This document shows, one piece after another, positions 52,741-63,440 of a stretch of 64,000 nucleotides of DNA. Source of the stretch: Undaria pinnatifida (taxonomy: Eukaryota > Sar > Phaeophyceae > Laminariales > Alariaceae); contig JABAKD010000002.1 in NCBI GenBank assembly GCA_012845835.1, forward strand, positions 18,165,629 to 18,229,628. The letters run 5' to 3'. Below the pieces are notes generated by a model. The model was given only the letters and a program-made list of their open reading frames with translations. It was not told where the DNA came from and ran no database searches. A program made the translations under genes and the position numbers. Each line of letters opens with the position of its first letter. Position 1 is the stretch's first letter.

Positions 52741-53130
52741 ATCAGCAACTTCAACGTGCGACAGCCAGTTCATCATCAACAGCCAGTTCAACGTGCAACA
52801 GCCAGTTCATCATCAACAGCCAGTTCAATTAGTCATGTTGTATGTTTGGGTGTTTGTTTTGAATCTGATCTGTTTGTGCGAATCAACTTGCTCCTGCTGT
52901 AATCGATATTCGGCCTCGCACCATCACTGGTTGAACGAGCCATGTAGGATTGGAAGTCATGGTAGTCTGGTTTGTGCAGTAGCAAGTACTCTTTAGCAAG
53001 AGCATGAATGTATTGTTGCACGTATATGACTGAAACATACGTGGTACTTTAGTGGCTGAAACGCATGAAACGAAAATACTTGCTTGAATTAATCATCATT
53101 AGTTTGGTACGAGTTAGAGCAACTTCCATT

Positions 53131-53139
53131 GAGAGGGAG
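53131..53139 (+). promoter_or_regulatory. Copia polypurine tract
   Basis: GAGAGGGAG directly precedes TGTTATGG of the 3' LTR, the usual plus-strand primer. Confidence 0.85.
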
Positions 53140-53618
53140 TGTTATGGAAATGCTAGCACATAGCCATTATAAGTCAATGTTCAGTAGCACTGCTCTTGTG
53201 TATCGTAGATCTCATGTGTGTCGGTTCGAGTGTAACGTAAGTATGTGTGCGGAGGAATTAATCGGTTCGAGTATAACGTACGTATGTGTGCGGAGGAATT
53301 AATTCCGTAGGATTCTCCGCTTGATATCCAGGTAACTCAATCTCTCGTGTGGCTATCTCTTGTAGATATTTACGAATCATAGCTGTCCTGATCATCTCTG
53401 GGAAACAGCCGTCCTCTGGGCTCCTGCAACCTTGCGGTTTATATCTGTGTGTATTGGCCAAGTTAAGCGCCACCGTTGTAATATTCAACATCTTCTCTAC
53501 ATTTCGGAAGCAATTCGTCTTCCAGGCTATCCTCTCGAACCGTGCCATCACCTCGACTAACGTCGACGGCACAGCCTCTCAAACCACCGTGCCAGGGTAT
53601 CACATAATATCCGTGACA
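53140..53618 (+). repeat. Copia 3' LTR (479 bp)
   Basis: TGTTATGGAAATG ... TCCGTGACA. Same length as the 5' LTR. Confidence 0.95.
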
Positions 53619-55764
53619 CAGTACCCTAGGCTCTCGTAGGATGTGGCAACATCTTCTTGTATCGCTTGTTGACAGCAGTAGGTGTGGCTTATATTTGACA
53701 TTGTTTCCCTTTTTCCTTCCTTATTTAATGCACCCTTCTCCGTCCCAGCGTGCTACTGCTCGGGTGCAATTCGTCCGCTATCTTCGTTTATCGGCGCATG
53801 GTCATAGTGAGCGGCCACCTTCGGCGTCATCTCCACATGATACTTACTGTTGGCATCTGCTGCGAAACGCTGCGTTCCCAGCTCAGCGCCGTCTTGCCGT
53901 TCAATCACATCCTCCATCACTGTTGCGTCGAAGACGTACTCCGCTACGCAAGATAAATTGCATCATCTAGCCGTGCTGCGGTCGACTGCATGATGATGGG
54001 TGGTTCAACGGCCATCGTTTCCCTCCTGCCGACGTTCGATTACGTCAGCGGCGACAAGCCATTACCTTGTCAAGTACAGGCAGTGCATGCCGAGGGCGTC
54101 GCTGGCGACGAAGATGATGGATATTCCTTTGCAACCGTGGTAAATGTTCACACGCCGTCAAGGTGTGCGTGGTGGCTCCGCCGTTATGCTGGCTCTATAA
54201 GAAGACGTTGCTCGGCTTGCGTAACCTGCCTTAATTCCTCATCGCAGGCGGGGGGGCTCTCAGGCTGATGATGGCAATCGAACTGCACGATAGGTTCTTC
54301 AACGCTTGCTCTGGGACACGGTCCGGTTTTGGACGGTGGGTCGCGCGCGTCAACGACGCAATGGAAGAAGAAGGCCACGCCTGTATCGTCGACGACTTTC
54401 CTCCGTTTCCTTCGCCGCCTGCGGGAAATGACCACGAGTACATCATCCATGACTATGACCTAAGCCACCACATAGCCGCACCCTGCCCAGCTATCACCAC
54501 TTCATGCGCATCCCTATGGTGGCCTCGCAACATGGTAGAGGGATGTACATCAATTGTCTTTTTGGCGGAGCGCCGCGGCAGTGTCCACGGACCTCCACGG
54601 CATTCCACGGTAGTGTCCACGGACCTCCACGGCATTCCTGGTTACTACGATGGACTTAGCCACCGACAGAACCACGGCTACGTGCCGTGGCCACAAACGG
54701 CATTTGCCGTGGAAGTGCCATGAGCCGTGACACTTGCTATGAAAACCCACGGATTTCCACGGTAGCCGGGGCAGCACCCAGGAAAAGTTCATGGAAAGTC
54801 CGCGGTCATTGCCGCGAACCTCCGTCAAAAAGTCAAATAGTGTACACCGTGACTTTATGCTACACACTACTACTGCCTGGCTATGTAATGTTGCAAGTAT
54901 TACTCGGCGGTGTGGTTGCGCTTGTGACGAGGGCCGAACCTTGGCGGGTGTGAAAAAAAGCAATAAAATGAAATGTCATTTTTCGCGTATGCGCGTTGCA
55001 GACTACGAGGAGTGATGCATACTGTAACAGTATTATTCGGGATGTACGTCAGTAGTAGTTGGTATCGTTGTCTGTCAAATACGCCAACAAAGCCGCCTAT
55101 GTTTAGATTTGGTTATTGAGGCGGCATTCTTCGTACTACGCTGCTGTTGTCTATTGTTTTCGCGTTTCACAGGGTGCTGAAAATAATCTGATCGAGTGTT
55201 TCTATCCGGGTTGTAATCATCTTACAGAGGTGATGACACATCAATCAGCCGTCGACGTCATGAGATTTGAGACATATTATAGGCATATTATAGTAATACA
55301 ATAGTAAAAACAAATAATAATAGATGGCTTCATGCGTGCTACGGGAGAGTTATCAGTTTTTGGGCGCAAACGATTTCTTCTGTATGACGGGCTTCTCAAG
55401 TCAGAACAAACTGCTGTATCAAAAACTATAGTTGAAATCCCGTTCGTTTGTGCGTCCTAGCTTGTTTTATGAAATTATTCTAACAAAGTCACCTGTGAGT
55501 TCGACAAATTTAGGGTCGATGCTCATCTTTCCAAGCTGCGTAATACATCGCGGTTATTTTCGTCGTCGTAACACCCAGCCCATGGGCTTGTCCATCAATC
55601 TTCAGTGAACAATCAATGCTTGTCAAGTCGAGGTTTAGGTGAGAAATGGAGCTGCTCTCCTGAACTGAGAATCTTCGGGGGAAAACGAGGTCCATCACCT
55701 CTTCTACCGTTCCGTACCATGCGCCACTTCCTTCGGCTGATCACCGAGGGGCAGAGGGGACCCT
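53619..55764. other. Gene-free stretch between copia and G2
   Basis: A short duplicated GTGTCCACGGACCTCCACGGC lies near 54578 and 54612 within CCACGG-rich sequence (54570-54850). Small frames on both strands, including 54268-54723, show no domain. I looked for the rest of the Helitron-type protein here and did not find it. Confidence 0.5.
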
Positions 55765-55806
55765 TGTTAAGATGCGGCCTCGAAAGGCCGGTAATTATCC
55801 GAATTT
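55765..55806 (+). repeat. G2 5' LTR fragment
   Basis: TGTTAAGATGCGGCCTCGAAA, GGCCGGTAATTATCCGAATT matches 61913-61953 with a few changes and then stops. So only the first ~42 bp of the LTR remain. Confidence 0.75.
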
Positions 55807-56558
55807 AAGAACCGACATGCTCTCTCGCGGTGTGGGCATGCGTGGTCCCTCCATCGGTCATACAGCACGCTGTCTTGCTGGGCCGCGACAGTTGGATGCG
55901 CTTCAACACCCGTTCGTACCGCACCCTGCCCCCTTTTCGTCTCGATAATCGGGTTTTGGGCGAGCTGACGTTGTCCCACCACGCCACAGCAGGCGTAGCG
56001 GCCTATGCCGTCAACCCCGCACCATCGAATGGTGCTTTCCACCTTCGTTATGATGGTACTACAGGTGTCACTTTGTCGGACGAGCCCGGTCAACTTGGTG
56101 TGCAGTAACGGCTCTCCTGCGCTCACAGGACACTATCTTGTCGACATACTGCCGCAGCCGGACATTTTTTCGGCGCAGAAACACTTTGTTGCTTCAGGGC
56201 GACAGGTTCTTCCCTTAATAGGTGTCGCGGACCTCGAGTCAGGCGACCTTGTCGGGGCCGCCGACGCTCCACTTTTGCGCATCTTGCTGGGTGCCTTGCA
56301 ACACCCCATCCACGCTGTGGGGCCCCACCCTGGTCAGAGTTCGAACAGACTGGTCTCTGCGGTCGCGAGCTCGACGGACGCGCAGGGGATAGCTCCCGCC
56401 GTGCCGCCGCCCTCGCCGACGCTAATGGAACGTTTGAACCCAGCCCAACGTTCTGCGTTCTACGCGTCTGGGCCCGACTCCCACCGCACCTGCGGAAGAT
56501 CGCGTTCGACTTACACGACCCCATTTGGGACCCCCCGACCATTGAGCAACTGGGGGAT
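55807..56558 (+). pseudogene. G2 protease C-terminal part and linker to RT
   Basis: Frame 55830-56108 has HAVLLGRDSWMRFNTRSYR, the L-L-G-R-D-x-W motif that ends gypsy proteases, then VLGELTLSHHATAGVAAY. The D-S-G/D-T-G active site upstream is absent. After a stop at 56106 the linker runs in shifted frames and includes HDPIWDPPTIEQLGDVL just before RT. Confidence 0.7.
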
Positions 56559-57527
56559 GTGCTCTGCAACTTTTCTGACGTGTTCTCCACCTCGAAGGCG
56601 GATTTTGGGCCATGCTCCCTAATGCCCTTTGAAATCTCGGTTCCGGAGGGCAGCGCTCCGGCCACTTCACGGCCCCATCGCATAAGCCCTATACTGGCCA
56701 GTGAAGTGGACGCGACCCTTAACCAGTACGTCGCGGCTGGGCTGATTCAGCAGTTGACCTCACCATACTCGAGTCCGCTGGTGGTTATCCCGAAGAAATC
56801 TGGCGGTGTGAGGATCACGGTGAACTACAAGAAGCTCAACCAAATTAGCAAGCTCAGCGAACTGCCGATTTCCCGCGTGGGCCAGGTCCTGAACTCCTTA
56901 GGCTCAGGTCGGGTGTTTTCCCTGTTTGACTTGGTTTCGTCGTTCCACCAGATAACGGCGCACAAGGACACAGTTCCCGTTACAGCGTTTTGCACACCCA
57001 CGGGCCTTTATGAGTGGCTCGTTATGCCTCAGGGCAGCAGCGCCTCGCCTGGGCGGTTCGTAAAGGTCATCAATGAGGTGATCAAGGGCTTGAAACAGGT
57101 GGCAGCTTACCTCGACGATGTCATCATGTTCGACTCCAACCCAGTAGCGCATGTTCGGACGATTCGCTCCCTCTTCAAACGCCTTCGAAAGCACAATCTC
57201 AAGCTTTCCCCCTCGAAGGCGCGTTTGGCCGCCACCGACGCGAACTTTCTAGGTCACTCCATTTCTCCAGCAGGCCTACGCCCAAATGCGGAAAAGGTAT
57301 CGGCATTGACCAATATGCCGATGCCCACTGACGTTAAGCAGGTGCACGCACTCATGGGTGGTATCAACTATTACCACAAATTTTTACCCGACTTATCGAA
57401 GAGACTTCGTCCGATCAACGCGCTTCTTCGGAAGGGGGTCAAGTTTGCCTTCACGCCTGCTATGGAAAAGTTGGTGAGAGAAAATCTTGGCGGAGTTCAC
57501 GACCCCGCCGGTCCTTGTTTTCCCTGA
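56559..57527 (+). pseudogene. G2 reverse transcriptase
   Basis: Frame of 322 codons with EISVPEGSAPATSRPHRISP, YVAAGLIQQLTSPYSSP, VVIPKKSGGVRITVNYKKLN, RVFSLFDLVSSFHQI (Asp124), TPTGLYEWLVMPQGSSASPG and VAAYLDDVIMFDS (YLDD 184-187), then NFLGHSISPAGLRPN and GGINYYHKFLPDLS. All RT blocks are present and in order. A frameshift at about 57505 leads into RNase H. Confidence 0.95.
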
Positions 57528-58343
57528 TTGGGACGCCGTCGCCGACGGCACACGCCCGTTTCACGTGTACTGCGATGCCTGGATCGACGGGTTCGGAGCC
57601 GCTCTCGAACAGGAGCAGACGGACGGCTCCATAAAACCCATTGCGTACATCAGCTGAGCTACGCTCCACTCAGAAAGACATTGGACTCCTCTCGATTGGG
57701 AGGCTGGCAGCATTGTCTGGGCTCTCAAGCGCCTCCGCGGCGACCTTTGGGGCACCAAGTTCCGAATATTCTCAGACCACAAGGCTCTGGAAATCATAGG
57801 CAAAGTGAGGAACCACAACGCCCGAGTCCAGAGATGGCTCGAGTTCCTTGCCGCAATCGATTACACGCTCGAATGCCGAAAAGGAAGCGCGAACGGCAAC
57901 GCCGACTTCCTGTCTCGCTTGCCGGAGCCTGCCACGGAACACGACCTCGATGGTTCGACGAGTCTCACCCCTCTTGAGGATGGTGGCATATACCTCCTAA
58001 GGGCTTGCGGGCTGTACACTCCTTTCTCTCCGATTCCGGGTGTCGGCTTGGGTGGGCTAATGCCCCGCACTGAAAGTAATGCCTTGGGTGGGCTTCCTCT
58101 CACCCTTGCCGACTTTTGCGATTTTCGCACACCCGGGCCACGTGTGAGGCTTGACGACCTTCCTACTCCTTCCAGGAGATTCGTCGCTCGTGTTTCTGCA
58201 TCCACCGCCACCGTCGATAGCTCGCCCGGCCGAGGCGGGGGCTCGCGTACAGCCGACTACGATTTCGCTTCGGTTTTTGCTGTACCCACCGTGGCCAACG
58301 AGGACTCCGCCGAAGCCCCGACTGCCACGACATCAGTGGCCTA
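57500..58343 (+). pseudogene. G2 RNase H and long C-terminal linker
   Basis: After the shift: VFPDWDAVADGT, FHVYCDAWIDGFGAALEQ (Asp), IAYIS followed by TGA at 57655-57657, then WTPLDWEAGSIVWALKRLRG (Glu), FRIFSDHKALEII (Asp) and GSANGNADFLSRLPEP (Asp). About 120 further codons (LRACGLYTPFSPIPGVGLGG and on) without known domain end at TAA near 58343. Confidence 0.9.
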
Positions 58344-58918
58344 ACCTACTCCTTCCCGGAGCTCGGTACAAGGGACTGACCCAGTCGAGCCCACGGGCCT
58401 TACCGCGTCCGTTCCAACGTCGCCTGGATCTCCCGCGCCCCAGACGATGAGGCCTTTTTCAGACCGCATCTCCACTCGGACGCGCGGGCGTTCATCAACA
58501 ACAGCTGGTAAGACACCCTCGCTGCCGAATATGGCTTCGGGCCCGGCGGGGTCCCCTGGCCATCGTCCAGACGAGTTTCAACTCCGCCGCGAGCCCGACG
58601 GCCGCGGCCGGCTCCGCCCGCCGCCGCGACCTCTACTCTTGCCGACCCGCCGGCCCGCACGGTATCACTTCCGTCCGACCACGACCACGCAGAGCCTATG
58701 GGAACTCCTCTCTTACGGCTTACGCCTCCTCCTGGTGACACGCCGGCACATCTACAAGGTCGGATGCCCTCGACGACGCTGCTGAATTGCGGTTCGCGGA
58801 TTCCGTCGTTCGTTATTCGCATTCCGATTGAAAGCGCGAACAGCACGCAGAGCCGACGTGCCACGCCACGATACGTTACATCTCTATCGGCCGGCCGTCG
58901 GCCCTACCACCCGACTTC
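58344..58918 (+). other. Low-complexity linker between RNase H and integrase in G2
   Basis: Pro/Arg/Ser-rich in every frame (for example LLLPTRRPARYHF). With the RNase H tail this gives about 900 bp between RNase H and the integrase zinc finger, far longer than the short linkers usual in chromoviruses. No cysteine- or histidine-rich motif seen. Confidence 0.5.
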
Positions 58919-60142
58919 TTGGCATGCCACCCCTCGCTCAAGCGTCCCTCCCTCTCAGACATCCAGGAGCTGGCGGGTAAGGGTCGACTACATACAACAG
59001 ACGACGACATCGTCCTACTCGTCCGTAACCCGACACTCCCGATAACAAGCTCTGGCAAACCCAACTCGGTGGGGCGAGCTGCTTGCTTGCTAAACGACGA
59101 GCCAGTTCGCATCTACGTTCCTCTGCTCATGCGCCCTTAGATCATGCAAGCTTGTCACTTGACAGCCTCTTGTCACTTTGGCACCACGCGCACGTTGCGC
59201 ATGCTGGAGCGGTTTTATTGGTGGATTGGCATGAATGCGTGCACCCGGTGGTGGATTCGCCACTGCTTGAAGTGCCAAGCGCGGAAAACCCCACGGTTGA
59301 CTGTCCGCTGGCCCATCATCACAATGCCTCTGCCGGAAGGTCCAGGTATCGCCGTCAGTGTTGACTACTTCGGCCCCCTCCCGGTCACACCACGAGGCAA
59401 CACCTACATTCTGCTGTTCACCTATCGCTTCAGTCGTCGGGCCGACATGTTCCCCGTCACTGCCGTTGATTTTACCGCGGAGGGTACAGCCAATATCCTG
59501 GTGAACCAATACATCCCCTTGTGGGTGTGCCCGCGCACCATACTCTCGGACAACGGACTGCAGTTCTGCTCCAAGATTTCACAAGCTGTATATCAGCTGT
59601 TGGGTGTGCACAAGCTTGCTACAAGCTCCTATCATCCCAACTGTAACGGGGGCGTTGAGCGTGTAAATCACACTATGGCACAAATGCTGGCTATGGTCGT
59701 CACCGAGCGACAAGACGATTAGGATTTGCATCTGCCCCACGTAGAACTCGCTTACAACAACTCCATCAGCGCGGCTACGGGTCTGGCGCCCAATGAGGTC
59801 CACATGGGCAGACTCCCACGGCTCCCCCTGACGGTTTTCGACCGCACTGGTGTCTTGGGACACCAGAGTCTGGCCCGTGACCACCTGGCCTACTGCGACT
59901 TGGCCACCGACCGGCAAAAGAGCGCGAACGGCATTGTCCGCGCACACCACGCCCTCACCGTTTCCCGTGTTAACCGCAGAAACTCCGCCCTCGCCGACGC
60001 GCTGCGCCCAGCACCTAACTTCACTGTGGGTGGTTGGGCATGGGTATACAATTCAGCCTCTACCATCCGCCAGGTTGTGAAGGCGAACACCGACGCCAAG
60101 GTACTCAAGGCCAAACTCGCGCTTAACTGGACGGGCCCGTAA
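58919..60142 (+). pseudogene. G2 integrase
   Basis: One frame with stops at 59138, 59720 and 60140. Zinc finger: MQACHLTASCHFGTTRTLRM (His5, His11 of the frame from 59144) and RHCLKCQARK (Cys41, Cys44). Core: GIAVSVDYFGPLP (Asp74), RTILSDNGLQFCSK (Asp136), SSYHPNCNGGVERVNHTM (Glu172). So HHCC and DDE are intact. Then HVELAYNNSISAATGLAPNE, HMGRLPRLPLTVFD and GGWAWVYNSAST, the C-terminal region. Confidence 0.92.
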
Positions 60143-60630
60143 AAAATCCTGGCCGTCGGTCCCTGCTCCGCCGCCGAGACCCCGGACGGCTCGCCGCTCG
60201 GGAGCAACCTCCTCTATTTGGATCTCTCTTCCGACCTGCCCGGTTCGGACGCTCGTCGGCGTGTGGCCATCGAGCGCTGCAAACCCTGTGCCAACCCCCA
60301 CGACAGCGGGGACATGCCCAAATACCTACCGGCGGGGCTGACACAGTACGTGCTCAAGAAATTTTCCAAGAAGTCCCCGCCGTACCACGTCACTCAAGAC
60401 AACGTTTCGACTCCCTTCCAACGGCTGGAGGTGGAGCAGATCACTGGTCATCAGTCGGTACGGGGGCGAGGTGGCGTCATCGTGGTGCTATGCAAGACGT
60501 ATTGGGCGGGACTCTTCGAACCTTCCTGGGAGCGGGAAATGGACCTTCACCTCTCCCGCTCCCACATCTTGCGTTATTGGGCCGGAACCCCGGACCAGCA
60601 CCGCCAAACCAACCGCCTCTACCGTCGATG
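60143..60630 (+). pseudogene. G2 integrase C-terminal region and chromodomain
   Basis: Same frame. The SH3-like end ILAVGPCSAAETPDGSPLG is followed, at about residues 68-122 of the frame from 60218, by RLEVEQITGHQSVRGRGG, VVLCKTYWAGLFEPSWERE and HILRYWAGTPDQH. This has the E-V-E-x-I, W-x-G and x-S-W-E-R-E signature of a chromodomain. It may guide insertion to histone-marked chromatin. Near 60630 the frame shifts. Confidence 0.75.
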
Positions 60631-60984
60631 CGGATCGGGGCGGTACAGCGTGAGCTCTCCCGCAACAACGGGGAACGTTTCTTGGCGCCGGGCTACGCCT
60701 GCATTCCCCGCGCCGAGTGGCTCCGTCGCTACCACGACACAGTACTCCCTAAGGGAGCCCACTTTTGGTACAAGGGAGCCGATGGATTACGGTGGCTTGG
60801 AAAAATCAGCGCGAGCACTACCGAGGACAAGGTATACCTGGTCCGCTTTTTGGACGACCCGGGACCGATTAAACTTCCTCTTCCCCGGCGCGCTACACAA
60901 ATTCGACGGGGGCCGTACGAGTCTCTTGGTGATTGCAAGCTCACATCGCCAGTGCGTTTCCTCGGGGAATCCAACGTAACGTAG
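60631..60984 (+). pseudogene. G2 C-terminal Tudor/SH3-like module
   Basis: In the frame from 60490: MRIGAVQRELSRNNGERF, YACIPRAEWLRRYHD, then GAHFWYKGADGLRWLGKIS and KVYLVRFLDDPGPIKLPLP. W-x-K-G ... W-x-G-K-I ... Y-x-V-x-F-x-D-x-P is the pattern of a Tudor or related Royal-family beta barrel. Frame changes near 60880 blur the end; the last reading stops at TAG near 60982. The identification is by pattern only. Confidence 0.5.
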
Positions 60985-61912
60985 ACGAATCTCGAGGCAC
61001 TGCCGTGACCAGTTGACTTCCAAGCCACCACCGCTCCTCGATAGTTCTCCAATTTCTGGAGTTATGAGTTTTGAGTCTTTGTCTTTGGGTTGTTCGTAGT
61101 GTCCTGAGGGTCTTCGTCGGGTTTTGGGGCGGTTCTTCCATTAATTTTCTTTTTTGTCCTGCCGAACCCCCTGCTCAGTGCCCGGGCAGGGTTCGGGTAA
61201 AACGCCGCTATCCGAGGCGCAGGGCTGTCGCCTTTTCGTCATTGTTCAATTTCACCCTGCTGACGCCCTCCTCAGCCCAGAGCCGGGGGGCGACCAGGGT
61301 ACCCTGTTCGCGCGTCACGTGGTACAGGGCTATGTACGGGTCTGTGTGTCATCTTTTATGTTTTGTGTGTTGTGTTTGTTCTGCTTTGTTTTTTGTCGAC
61401 TGAACACTTCCTCCCCTAGCGGCGCTGTAGGTGTTGCCACCTTCCATCCCGGGTATTTGTCGTTTCCTCGTCTAACCCCCCGCCTTGCCGATGGCCCGCG
61501 GGAGATTTTTGGCATGGCTTCTCCTTTGTGTTAGCGCCTGTGTTCCCCTCCATATAGACGAGGGCTCGCCTCGCCATAGTACCTCTTCTGTGGTTGGTTT
61601 GCCGTAGAGCATTTCCTGCCCCCCCCCGCCACACCGGCGGCATGCGGCAGGTTCTAGGGCCTTTTTTACCCCCCCCCCGCCACACCGGTGGCACGCGGCA
61701 GGTTGTTGATGGGTGACTTTTGCCTTGTTGTAGGGTCTGCGTTTCTTTCAACTGCTTTTCTACGCGTGTTCCTGGCTCCATAGCCAGACGGTTAGAGGGG
61801 TGGGAGTGGGTTTTGAGGAGCCGCATCTTCGACTCATGGTCTAGTTCGTAGAACCGGAGTTTCCCGGAATCTCCCATATTTCTGCTTAAGCGACTCATCA
61901 GGGTGCGCTAGT
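60985..61912 (+). other. G2 3' untranslated region
   Basis: T-rich, with a tandem pair CCCGCCACACCGG(C/T)GGCA(T/C)GC near 61625 and 61677 and CGGCAGGTT. No gene. No strong purine tract directly before 61913 (GGGTGCGCTAG only). Confidence 0.5.
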
Positions 61913-62150
61913 GTTAAGATACGGCCTCGAAAGGCCAGTAATTATCCGAATTGGAGATCATTTGGATGGGTTTCGTATGATAAGGTTGGCGTTTTATATT
62001 CGGCAAAGTCAGGAAATAGATCGGAGGCACTTGCCTCCGATCTCAGAAGCTATCCGGGGCTCTGGTGGAATCGAATAAAGCTACGTCTCTACGAAGGAAA
62101 CGAAAGTGAGCACTCTCCGAGAACCTGCTCAATTGGCAGACCTGCAGGGG
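61913..62150 (+). repeat. G2 3' LTR (right end uncertain)
   Basis: Starts TGTTAAGATACGGCCTCGAAA like the fragment at 55765. An AATAAAG motif near 62074 could serve as polyadenylation signal. The right end cannot be fixed, because the 5' LTR is truncated and I see no target duplication. Confidence 0.55.
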
Positions 62151-62239
62151 GCACTCTGTGCCCCCCCCTACAACTTTACACCATGCTGCGTGCGTTAATT
62201 CTTTACTGGATGCCCTCTGGTACCAAAATACCAGGGGGG

Positions 62240-62690
62240 TAAAAAAATCTAGTTTTTTCCACGTGTCGGATCACTTCTCGCGGGTCGGGGCGGAACAGGG
62301 TGACCTGACCCGACCCGTGACACTTGAACACCTCCTGACCCGACCCGAGCTGACCCATGACACATTTCGATCACCTTGCGCCTGACCCGACCTAACTCGA
62401 CCCGCGCGATTTTTTCAAAAACTCCTGTCCGACCCGCGGGACGGGTCATCACCCGCGAAAAGCCCTGAAAAAATCCAAGGCTTTTCACGGGTCATGGCCC
62501 GACCCGCGGGTCGGGTCAGGATGCCTTCAAAATCTCGCGCGGGTCGAGTCGGGTCGGGTCAGGAGGTGTTCGAAATCTCACCAGTCGGGTCGGGCCACCC
62601 TGACCCGCGGCCCCACCCTGACCCGGCCCGATCCGCGAGCAGTGGCCCGTTCCGTGAAAAATCCTCGAAAAATTCCCACAAGTGTGCGTA
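62240..62690. repeat. GGGTC-rich foldback repeat
   Basis: The left half has CCTGACCCGACCCG repeats and the right half GGGTCGGGTCAGG repeats, in inverted order around about 62450 (CACCCGCGAAAAGCC / GGCTTTTCACGGGT). Inverted segments such as CACCTCCTGACCCGACCCGA (62329) and TCGGGTCGGGTCAGGAGGTG (62550) pair perfectly over 20 bp. The result is a long hairpin without coding capacity, like foldback or MITE elements. Confidence 0.8.
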
Positions 62691-63229
62691 CAGGGCGCCC
62701 GGCCGGAGATGACACACGCAACTTGTTTGATTCCGATTTCCCATGAACGGCGTTTTGCGGGGCATTCATTGGTTATGCATGTATGGTTCGGAGTGTACCC
62801 ACAATGGCGATGTTTTAAACAGCGAAGTGGAAGTGCGACACGCCCCTCAGTTCGTACGAAACACAATACGTCGCTGGCAGTCAGTAACGCTTGAAAGTAC
62901 AAAATACGACATATGTGTTCTACTGCTGTACCTCAGAAGTATTATCCATTACCTGAATATTTTAAGGCCCAAACGATACTCCGACAACGTAAAGATTCAG
63001 CCACATATTGATACGCACGAGACACCATACACAAAGTATGTACCTGGTCCGATAGTCCCAGGTGCTATGCAGTAGAATCTGTTGCGGGTAAACCTCACAT
63101 ACGTACGGAATGACGAGCAATCACATTTTCGCGCTTGTTTTTTTTTGCTGTTTCGACAAACAATGGCAGGCCGAACTAGCTCGACCACACTCCTCTCGGA
63201 AGTCCACTCAAAACGCGCCAGGGCTACAT
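62691..63229. other. No gene recognised
   Basis: Mixed sequence with short frames on both strands and no domain. Confidence 0.45.
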
Positions 63230-63440
63230 ATAACCCCTCCCGAGTGCATACTCGTATAAATTCGTGGGGACTTTTTATTGTGCACAAATTGACTTGCGAA
63301 AGCGCAAGAGCGTGAGTTAGCAACACTCGATGAAAAATCGACGAGCAGTGGGATTGCTGAACCCTATGCTCGATAAAAATTGAAGGCAAGAACCGGGGGG
63401 GAGAAGGGCTTGTCCAGGAGCTGGAAAGTAGATATGTGCA
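63230..63440 (+). repeat. R1 repeat, partial third copy
   Basis: CTCGTATAAATTCGTGGGGAC, AAATTGACTTGCG, GAGCGTGAGTTAGCAA, GATGAAAAATCGACGA and AGGGCTTGTCCAGGAGCTGG match 14450-14680. It starts downstream of the B box, so the tRNA-like head is missing. Confidence 0.75.

Larger units (their letters stand above)
46344..53618 (+). mobile_element. Ty1/copia retrotransposon with both LTRs
   Basis: 7,275 bp. LTRs at 46344-46822 and 53140-53618, both 479 bp with TG...CA ends, primer site directly after the left LTR and a purine tract directly before the right one. Order Gag, protease, integrase, RT, RNase H is the copia order. Stops near 48322, 48716, 50216, 50352 and 51188 and frameshifts near 48555, 48900-49090 and 52330-52360 disable it. 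About 32 mismatches (counted by eye, no indel) separate the LTRs. The flanks GAATG and CAGTA do not form a target duplication. Confidence 0.93.
55765..62150 (+). mobile_element. Ty3/gypsy chromodomain element G2, 5'-deleted
   Basis: Order: LTR start fragment (55765-55806), protease C-terminal part, RT, RNase H, long linker, integrase, chromodomain, Tudor-like module, 3' UTR, right LTR (from 61913). Gag and the protease active site are missing, as if a deletion joined the LTR start to mid-protease. Clearly distinct from G1: its RT box is YLDD where G1 has WVDD, and the integrase motifs differ. Confidence 0.85.

Noticed and set aside
19683-60984. Repeat-induced point mutation as the cause of stops
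   Set aside because: Some stops fit TGG to TAG (22314, 21275), but others need different changes (Glu, Tyr or Lys codons), so no consistent bias can be claimed by eye.
62240-62690. Telomeric or centromeric repeat
   Set aside because: GGGTC units are arranged as an inverted hairpin and not a head-to-tail array.
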